Assembly: GCF_030811855.1 (NCBI RefSeq)
Contig: NZ_JAUSRN010000002.1
Coordinates: 588,500 to 652,499, forward strand
Direction: 5' to 3'
DNA: 64,000 nt
Source: Variovorax paradoxus
GTDB lineage: Bacteria > Pseudomonadota > Gammaproteobacteria > Burkholderiales > Burkholderiaceae_C
A program made the translations under genes and the position numbers. Below the pieces are notes generated by a model, which saw nothing but the letters and a program-made list of their open reading frames with translations, ran no database searches and was not told where the DNA came from. Shown here piece by piece: positions 58,846-64,000 of this stretch. How positions within the stretch are numbered: the stretch's first letter is position 1; each line of letters begins with the position of its first letter.

Positions 58846-59903
58846 AAGGTATTGGTGAAGCTCGCGTTGCCAAGGCCGGTGCCGATGGTCAGCACGCCCC
58901 AATGGGAAACATCGCGCATGAACGGGAGCTCGCTCAGCCCCTGCACCACCGCGTCGTTGTGCATCAGGATCAGCGTGGGGCCGGAGCCGATCATTGGCAT
59001 GCGGCGCCACAGCGCGCTGGGCAGGTGGAACGCGCGGCTTTCCCAGTCGCCGGGCAGGTTCTGCGTGCCGCGCTCGATCGAGCCGTCCTTGCGAATGAGC
59101 CCCGGGCACGCAATGCCGATGAAGGGTGCGAGACGGATGTCTTTGCGCTCACAGTAGCGGACCATGTCCTCCAGCATGAGCGCGATGCGCTCGACCATGT
59201 CGGTGCGGTTCGGGCTGTCGTCCGCATGGCGCCACTTCTCGCGCCGCACCACCTTGGCCAGCGACAGGTCCCGCGCCTTTCGCCGGCGTGTCTTCACGAT
59301 GCCGCATCGCACGTTGGTGCCGCCGATGTCCACGGCCAGGATGGCGTCGTGCTTCTTCAGCATGGCCGGCGGCGTGAGGTGCACCCAGCCGATGAGGCCG
59401 CCATCATCGACCTCGTGCGACAGGCGCCCGAGCTGAACGTGCACGCCCATGTCCTCGAGGATGGCGCCGGTTTGCAAAATGGCGCGCTCGCCCACGTCGC
59501 TTTCGGTGAAGCCGCCGCCCACCACGATGCGCTCCACCTTCTTCCATGAGGGCTGGCGCGTGAAGCGTTGGATCACCAAGGCCAGTTCTTCGGCGAATTC
59601 CTCGATGGCGGCGTGCATCAGGTCGCCGGCATCCGAGGGCTTCTGCAGCACGCGGTCGAGCTGCTTCTTGGTGAGATCGCGCGAGTGTTCCTTGCCCAGC
59701 GGATCGGTGCCGGTCTTGCGGCGACGCTTGCGCCAGCGCTCGAGCAACTCCCTGAAGGCGGTCTGGCTGGCCTGGTCGCCCACGAAGCCGTCCTTGTCCC
59801 GTAGCTGCAGGCTGTAGCCCTCCACCCTGAGGCCCGGAAGTTCGCGCAGGCCGTGAACGTCAGGGCCGGGCAGGACTCGGGTTTTCTTTTTCATGGGGGC
59901 CAT
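58842..59903 (-). CDS. ROK-like ASKHA kinase with apparently permuted motif order
   Basis: A 353-residue soluble protein. The ROK sugar-kinase motifs are all recognisable but in an unusual order. Residues 125–175 contain VERIVVGGGFTES and DDGGLIGWVHL, which resemble the C-terminal adenosine-binding lobe of ROK kinases. Then come VDIGGTNVRCGI (191–202, phosphate-1), GIACPGLI, HNDAVVQGLSEL with the candidate catalytic Asp, and TIGTGLGNASF (phosphate-2) at the very C-terminus. The ROK zinc motif (CxCGxxGC) is absent. The N-terminal 95 residues are basic and unassigned. ATG 59903 is used; ATG 59894 is possible. A glucokinase-like role is inferred. Confidence 0.75.
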   Translation of the reverse strand: MAPMKKKTRVLPGPDVHGLRELPGLRVEGYSLQLRDKDGFVGDQASQTAFRELLERWRKRRRKTGTDPLGKEHSRDLTKKQLDRVLQKPSDAGDLMHAAIEEFAEELALVIQRFTRQPSWKKVERIVVGGGFTESDVGERAILQTGAILEDMGVHVQLGRLSHEVDDGGLIGWVHLTPPAMLKKHDAILAVDIGGTNVRCGIVKTRRRKARDLSLAKVVRREKWRHADDSPNRTDMVERIALMLEDMVRYCERKDIRLAPFIGIACPGLIRKDGSIERGTQNLPGDWESRAFHLPSALWRRMPMIGSGPTLILMHNDAVVQGLSELPFMRDVSHWGVLTIGTGLGNASFTNTF

Positions 59904-60005
59904 GATGGATGCGAAGGCATCTACAAGGCATCGGTAGCCCGCACCAGGGTTTGTAGGAGATTGGCGGGTGCGCCGAACGGGGCGATGTCTATACACTGGC
60001 CTCCG

Positions 60006-61562
60006 ATGTGCCTGCCCCACCGCCGCATCCTGCGCGCCGCCCTGTTGTTGTTCGCTCTTGCCTGGCTCGGTGCCGCTGCGTCGGCGCAGCCCGGCGAGGG
60101 CACGCTGCGGGTCGGCTCCAAGCGCTTCACCGAGTCGTACATCCTGGCCGAGCTGCTGGCACAGACGGCGGCGCCGCACACCGCATCGCCACCTGTGGTG
60201 CGGCAGGGGCTGGGCAACACGGCCATCGTGTATGAAGCGCTGCGTTCGGGCGCCATCGACCTGTATGCCGAATACACCGGCACCATCGCACTCGAAATCC
60301 TCAAGGGCTCGCCGGCTGAAACGCGCGAGGCCATGAATGCGGCGTTGGCACCGCTGGGTTTGGGCGTGGCGATTCCGTTGGGATTCAACGACGGCTATGC
60401 GCTGGCCGTGCGGGCGGCAGATGCCGAGCGGCTAGGCCTGCGCACGCTGAGCGACCTTGCAAAACACCCCGAACTCAAGCTGGGCCTCTCGAACGAGTTC
60501 ATCGGCCGCGCCGATGGCTGGAAGGGTCTGGCCGCGCGCTACGGCTTCACGCAGGCGCCGACCGGCCTCGACCACGGCCTGGCCTACGAAGCGGTGGCCG
60601 CCAAGCAGATTGACGCGATCGACATCTACACCACCGACGCCAAGATCGATCACCTCGGCCTGCGCGTATTGGAAGACGACAAGAAATACTTTCCGCGCTA
60701 TGACGCGGTGGTGCTCTACAAGCTCGACCTGCCGTCGCGGCTGCCCAAGGCCTGGGCCGCGCTGCAGACGCTCGAAGGCCGTATCGACGAGCGCGCGATG
60801 ATCGCAATGAATGCGCGCGCCGAGCTGCAGAGCGTGCCCTTCGACGCGATTGCGCGCGACTTCCTTGCCAGCACGGGCAAGAACGGCAAGGCCCAACCCC
60901 AGGAATCCAGGCGCGGCTTCACCGCCAAGCTGTTCGGGCCGGACCTCTGGCAGCTCACGCGGCAGCACCTGGTGCTGGTGGCCGTATCCGTGGGCGTTGC
61001 AATCCTGATCGGCGTGCCGCTCGCCATCCTGGTGTTTCCGCATCTGCGGCTGCGCGCGGTGGTGCTCGGTGTTGCGAGCATCCTGCAGACCATACCGTCG
61101 CTGGCATTGCTCGCGGTGCTCATCTCCCTGCTCGGCGCCATCGGCGCGCTGCCCGCATTGATTGCGCTCACGCTCTATTCGCTGCTGCCGATCATGCGCA
61201 ACACGGTGACCGGCCTGGCCGAAGTGCCGAACGGCCTGCGCATGGCGGGCACCGCGCTGGGCATGACGCCGCCGCAGAGCCTTCGGCTGGTGCTGCTGCC
61301 GCTCGCGCTGCCCACGCTGCTGGCGGGCGTTCGAACAGCCACGGCCATTGCCATTGGCACCGCAACCATTGCCGCCTTCATCGGCGCGGGCGGATTCGGC
61401 GAACGCATCGTCACGGGGCTGGCGCTCAACGACCGCGAGCTGCTCGTGGCGGGCGCGCTGCCGGCCGCGGCGCTGGCGCTGCTGAGCGAGGGGATCTTCG
61501 AGCTCGTGGAGATGCTGATGCGCCGCCGGCGCCGGACGCCGCCGTCTTCGCTTCCGCCATGA
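60006..61562 (+). CDS. Opu-type ABC transporter fused substrate-binding protein and permease
   Basis: A 518-residue protein. A signal peptide (LRAALLLFALAWLGAAASAQ) leads a glycine-betaine/choline-binding domain (GTLRVGSKRFTESYILAELLAQ to about residue 285). A permease domain of about six helices follows, with PLALPTLLAGVRTATAIAIGTATIAAFIGAGGFG as the binding-protein-dependent transport signature. The binding domain precedes the permease and is exported, unlike OpuCB+OpuCC pairs encoded separately. No cognate ATPase gene is nearby. ATG 59985 is an alternative start. The 3' end overlaps the convergent LysR gene. Confidence 0.85.
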   Translation: MCLPHRRILRAALLLFALAWLGAAASAQPGEGTLRVGSKRFTESYILAELLAQTAAPHTASPPVVRQGLGNTAIVYEALRSGAIDLYAEYTGTIALEILKGSPAETREAMNAALAPLGLGVAIPLGFNDGYALAVRAADAERLGLRTLSDLAKHPELKLGLSNEFIGRADGWKGLAARYGFTQAPTGLDHGLAYEAVAAKQIDAIDIYTTDAKIDHLGLRVLEDDKKYFPRYDAVVLYKLDLPSRLPKAWAALQTLEGRIDERAMIAMNARAELQSVPFDAIARDFLASTGKNGKAQPQESRRGFTAKLFGPDLWQLTRQHLVLVAVSVGVAILIGVPLAILVFPHLRLRAVVLGVASILQTIPSLALLAVLISLLGAIGALPALIALTLYSLLPIMRNTVTGLAEVPNGLRMAGTALGMTPPQSLRLVLLPLALPTLLAGVRTATAIAIGTATIAAFIGAGGFGERIVTGLALNDRELLVAGALPAAALALLSEGIFELVEMLMRRRRRTPPSSLPP

Positions 61563-62451
61563 GGCATTCGCGCAGCAGCGTGGCGCCCGCGCCCAGTGTC
61601 TTGTCGGCACGGTGGCAAAAGTACGAGGGCTGCTCCGTTCCACCGCCCGGGCCGATGCGGCTCACCGGCAATTGCACCAGCGTTCCCGCGGCCAGGTCGT
61701 TCGCCACCAGCCACGCCGGCATCTTTCCCCATCCGAGGCCCGCGCGCAGCAATTCGAGCTTGATGTACATGTCGGTCACGCGCCAGGTCGAAGGCGAGAG
61801 CACGTCGATGTCGTAGCCCTGGCTCAGCGTGCTGGGGTCTTCCACCACGATCTGCACGTGCTCTGCCGCGGCGGCATCCAGGTCCTTGGCGCCGCGCTGC
61901 CCTGCGTGGACCGCCAGCGCATGCGAAGACGCGGCGACGGCCACCGTATGAAGCTGCATCAGGAATTCGCGGCTGATTTTTTCGTCCGCATGGCCGAATG
62001 CCGCGATGGCGAGATTGCACCGTCCTGAATTCAGCGCATCGATGGTGCCGCCCATGGAGCTGTATTCCACGCGGATGGCGATGCTCGGGTACACCGCGTA
62101 CATGCCGCGCAGGGCATTGGCCACCAGGGCCGGCGGAAAGAGCGTGTCCACCGCCAGCGCCAGGCCGAGCTCGATGCCCTGTCCGACCCCTTGCGCGCGC
62201 GAGCGCAAGGCCTCGACCTTCGACAGGATGCCCCGGACGTCGCCGAGCAGCGCCTTGCCCGTGGCCGTGAGCACCGGCTTGTGGCCGGAACGATCGAAGA
62301 GCCGCACCTGGAGTTGCTCTTCGAGATTGGCGATGGCATGGCTCACGGCCGACTGCACCCGGTGAAGCCGGGCAGCGCCGGCGCGAAAGCTCCCGGCGTC
62401 CGCCACGGCGGCGAACATCTGCATCTGACTCAGCGTGAGGATGTCCAACAT
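61426..62451 (-). CDS. LysR-family transcriptional regulator with C-terminal tail
   Basis: A 341-residue regulator. The helix-turn-helix region reads FRAGAARLHRVQSAVSHAIANLEEQL, and the effector domain runs to about residue 297. The last approximately 43 residues are an Ala/Arg/Pro-rich tail encoded antisense to the neighbouring transporter gene, giving a 137-nt convergent overlap. It is divergent from an MFS gene, its probable target, with a GAATAAT/ATTATTC inverted repeat (62457–62463 and 62481–62487) in the gap. Confidence 0.87.
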   Translation of the reverse strand: MLDILTLSQMQMFAAVADAGSFRAGAARLHRVQSAVSHAIANLEEQLQVRLFDRSGHKPVLTATGKALLGDVRGILSKVEALRSRAQGVGQGIELGLALAVDTLFPPALVANALRGMYAVYPSIAIRVEYSSMGGTIDALNSGRCNLAIAAFGHADEKISREFLMQLHTVAVAASSHALAVHAGQRGAKDLDAAAAEHVQIVVEDPSTLSQGYDIDVLSPSTWRVTDMYIKLELLRAGLGWGKMPAWLVANDLAAGTLVQLPVSRIGPGGGTEQPSYFCHRADKTLGAGATLLRECLMAEAKTAASGAGGASASPRARRSPRSAAPAPRPAARPPRAARGR

Positions 62452-62524
62452 GATCTGAATAATCGATTGAGTTGGCCGATATTATTCGCTTTCATTGATA
62501 CGGCATTCACTTCAAAGTGGCGGC

Positions 62525-63766
62525 ATGCACAAGCAATTCGAAATGCCCGGCGCACCGCCCGCCACCGTACCCCGCTCGCCTTCTTCAACCCACTGGCCCG
62601 GCGTCGCCCTGGTCGTGGCCGCCGGTGTGGTGGCGTCCCTTCAGGTCGGCAAGGTCGCCATCGCAGTGCCGCAGTTGCGCACCGACTTCGGCCTCGATCT
62701 CTCGATGGTCGGATGGCTCATGGCGGTGTTCTCGCTGCTGGGCGTGCTGGGCGCCGTGCCCGTCGGCGCGTGGGTCGCGCGCGCCGGCGACAGGCGTCTG
62801 GTACTCGTCGGCCTGCTGGCCATTGCCGTCGGCAGCACGGCGGGCGCGCTGGCAGGCAGCGTTGCAGTGCTGCTGGCGGGCCGCGTCATCGAAGGCCTGG
62901 GTTTCGTGCTGATCACCATTGCCGGCCCCTCGGTGCTGCAGCGCATGGTCGCACCCGGCGGCAAGGACCTCGCCTTCGCAATCTGGAGCTGCTTCATGCC
63001 GGCGGGAATTGCGATTGCGCTCTTCAGCGGCGCACTGCAGGGCGGCTGGCGCGGCTTCTGGCTCGGCAATGCCGCGCTCGCGGCCGTGCTCGCGGTGCTG
63101 TTGCTGATCGGCGTTTCACGCGGCAGCAGCGACCGCGAGGCGCCAGTGTCGTGGCGCGGCATGGTGCGCGACGCGGTCCTCACCCTCCGAACCGGCGCGC
63201 CGGCGCTGATTGCAGCGTCTTTCGTGATCTACAGCCTGCAGTTTTTTGCGCTCTTCAGTTTTCTGCCGGTGCTGCTGATCGAGCGCATGGGCGTGAGCAC
63301 AGCCACAGCCGGATCGCTGAGTGCCGTGGCCTGCTGCATCAATGTGGCGGGCAACCTTGTGGCCGGCGTCCTGTTGAAGCGCGGCGCCGCGCGCTGGCTG
63401 CTGGCAGCGTCTGCCAGCGCGTTGATGGGCCTCTCCGCCATCGGCATCTTCCTGCCGGTGCTCGGCGCGATGCCGGCCTTTGCGCTGTGCCTGGCCTTCT
63501 CCGCCGCGGGCGGCCTGCTTCCCGCCACGCTGATCGGTACGTCCGCCATCGTGGCGCCGAGCGCGCGGCTGGCGCCAATGTCGATGGGCCTGCTCATGCT
63601 GGGGAGCAACCTGGGCCAGATGGTCGGCCCCGTGGTCGTGGGCGGCGCGGTGGATTCGCTGGGCTGGTCCGCGGCGGCCGCCATCGTTGCGGTGGCGGGC
63701 GTGATCGGCGTGCTGCTTGCGCTCGGGCTGCGGCGCTCGCTGGCACGCGGCGGCCACGCCCGATAA
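62525..63766 (+). CDS. MFS transporter (CynX/NimT-like)
   Basis: A 413-residue membrane protein with about 12 helices and a 25-residue hydrophilic start. Motif A reads PVGAWVARAGDRRLVLVG, and the second half has FLPVLLIERMGVSTATAG. The exported or imported substrate is unknown. The ATG at 62525 is chosen over an in-frame TTG at 62495, although the ribosome-binding site is weak. Likely controlled by the divergent LysR gene. Confidence 0.85.
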   Translation: MHKQFEMPGAPPATVPRSPSSTHWPGVALVVAAGVVASLQVGKVAIAVPQLRTDFGLDLSMVGWLMAVFSLLGVLGAVPVGAWVARAGDRRLVLVGLLAIAVGSTAGALAGSVAVLLAGRVIEGLGFVLITIAGPSVLQRMVAPGGKDLAFAIWSCFMPAGIAIALFSGALQGGWRGFWLGNAALAAVLAVLLLIGVSRGSSDREAPVSWRGMVRDAVLTLRTGAPALIAASFVIYSLQFFALFSFLPVLLIERMGVSTATAGSLSAVACCINVAGNLVAGVLLKRGAARWLLAASASALMGLSAIGIFLPVLGAMPAFALCLAFSAAGGLLPATLIGTSAIVAPSARLAPMSMGLLMLGSNLGQMVGPVVVGGAVDSLGWSAAAAIVAVAGVIGVLLALGLRRSLARGGHAR

Positions 63767-63773
63767 GGCGAAT

Positions 63774-63796
63774 GGCCGGGCGCACCGCGCCCGGCC
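63774..63796. terminator. Hairpin between convergent MFS and aldehyde dehydrogenase genes
   Basis: A perfect 10-bp G/C stem (63774–63783 with 63787–63796) with an ACC loop sits between two convergent stop codons. No T tract follows on either strand, so it may only assist termination or protect 3' ends. Confidence 0.5.
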
Positions 63797-63805
63797 TGGA
63801 AAGCC

Positions 63806-64000
63806 TCAAGCCAACGTATACGCCGTCTTCACCGTGGTGAAGAACTCCTGCGCGTACTTGCCCTGCTCGCGCGGCCCGTAGCTCGAACCCTTGCGCCCGC
63901 CGAACGGCACGTGGTAGTCCACCCCCGCCGTGGGCAGGTTCACCATCACCATGCCCGCCTGGCTGTGGCGCTTGAAGTGCGTGGCGTGCTTCAGGCTGGT
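63806..64000 (-). CDS. Aldehyde dehydrogenase, C-terminal part (cut by window edge)
   Basis: The last 64 codons and the TGA stop of a gene entering from the right are present. The translation includes AGMVMVNLPTAGVDYHVPFG, GRKGSSYGPREQG and a final FFTTVKTAYTLA. This is the C-terminal end of an NAD(P)-dependent aldehyde dehydrogenase, closest in memory to alpha-ketoglutaric-semialdehyde (2,5-dioxopentanoate) dehydrogenases. The catalytic Cys and Glu lie outside the window, so the substrate is uncertain. Confidence 0.88.
   Translation of the reverse strand, partial: TSLKHATHFKRHSQAGMVMVNLPTAGVDYHVPFGGRKGSSYGPREQGKYAQEFFTTVKTAYTLA

Overview
The window is a stretch of high-G+C chromosome from a member of the Comamonadaceae (Burkholderiales, Betaproteobacteria), most likely Variovorax or a close relative. 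This rests on several things: the hupB – tRNA-Val – ppiD block, EF-P with Arg32 next to its rhamnosyltransferase EarP, a tricarboxylate-transport 'Bug' binding protein, a PHA phasin, many LysR regulators, and dispersed palindromic repeats in intergenic gaps. No phage, insertion sequence, CRISPR array or rRNA operon was seen. Genes are dense, and many neighbours share ATGA start/stop overlaps.

Layout. 1–134: start of a histidine phosphatase, cut by the window edge. 228–2745: ppiD, tRNA-Val(UAC) and hupB with its promoter. 2811–5838: tartrate-dehydrogenase-like enzyme and a dehalogenase-like hydrolase, divergent from a LysR gene. 5852–9318: EamA exporter, pgsA, uvrC. 9393–14549: secreted M20 peptidase, then earP and efp (with a strongly folded leader), a crotonase and a LOG-family protein. 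14544–20777: MFS carrier, rmuC, 2-hydroxyacid dehydrogenase, nhaD-type antiporter, pncB. 20959–24775: CsbD-like stress protein with a duplicated-helix periplasmic protein, thioesterase, histone-deacetylase-like enzyme, phasin with a PhaR-type operator, and an SDR. 24723–30420: YihY membrane protein, then dnaG and rpoD. 30512–32882: Bcr/CflA exporter and an HPP-CBS protein.

32901–37122 holds an acid-utilisation module (lyase, CoA-transferase, Bug binding protein) under a divergent LysR gene. 37221–37955 is a DsbA-like oxidoreductase. 37974–49558 looks like a module for plant-derived methoxylated or esterified aromatic acids: tannase/feruloyl esterase lipoprotein, a complete Liv-type ABC importer, a VanA/VanB-like Rieske demethylase pair with its own GntR regulator, and, divergently, a MetE-like methyltransferase and a glutathione transferase. 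Two copies of a GTATAC-centred operator lie in the shared promoter gap.

49599–58845 holds a cardiolipin-synthase-like protein and a TetR/HlyD/ABC/ABC-2/ABC-2/OMF efflux system arranged like the E. coli CecR–YbhGFSR locus, interrupted by two palindromic repeats. 58842–59903 encodes an ASKHA sugar-kinase-like protein whose ROK motifs appear in circularly permuted order, the most unusual protein seen here. 60006–63766 holds an Opu-type fused binding-protein/permease with no ATPase beside it, a LysR gene and an MFS carrier. The right edge cuts an aldehyde dehydrogenase.
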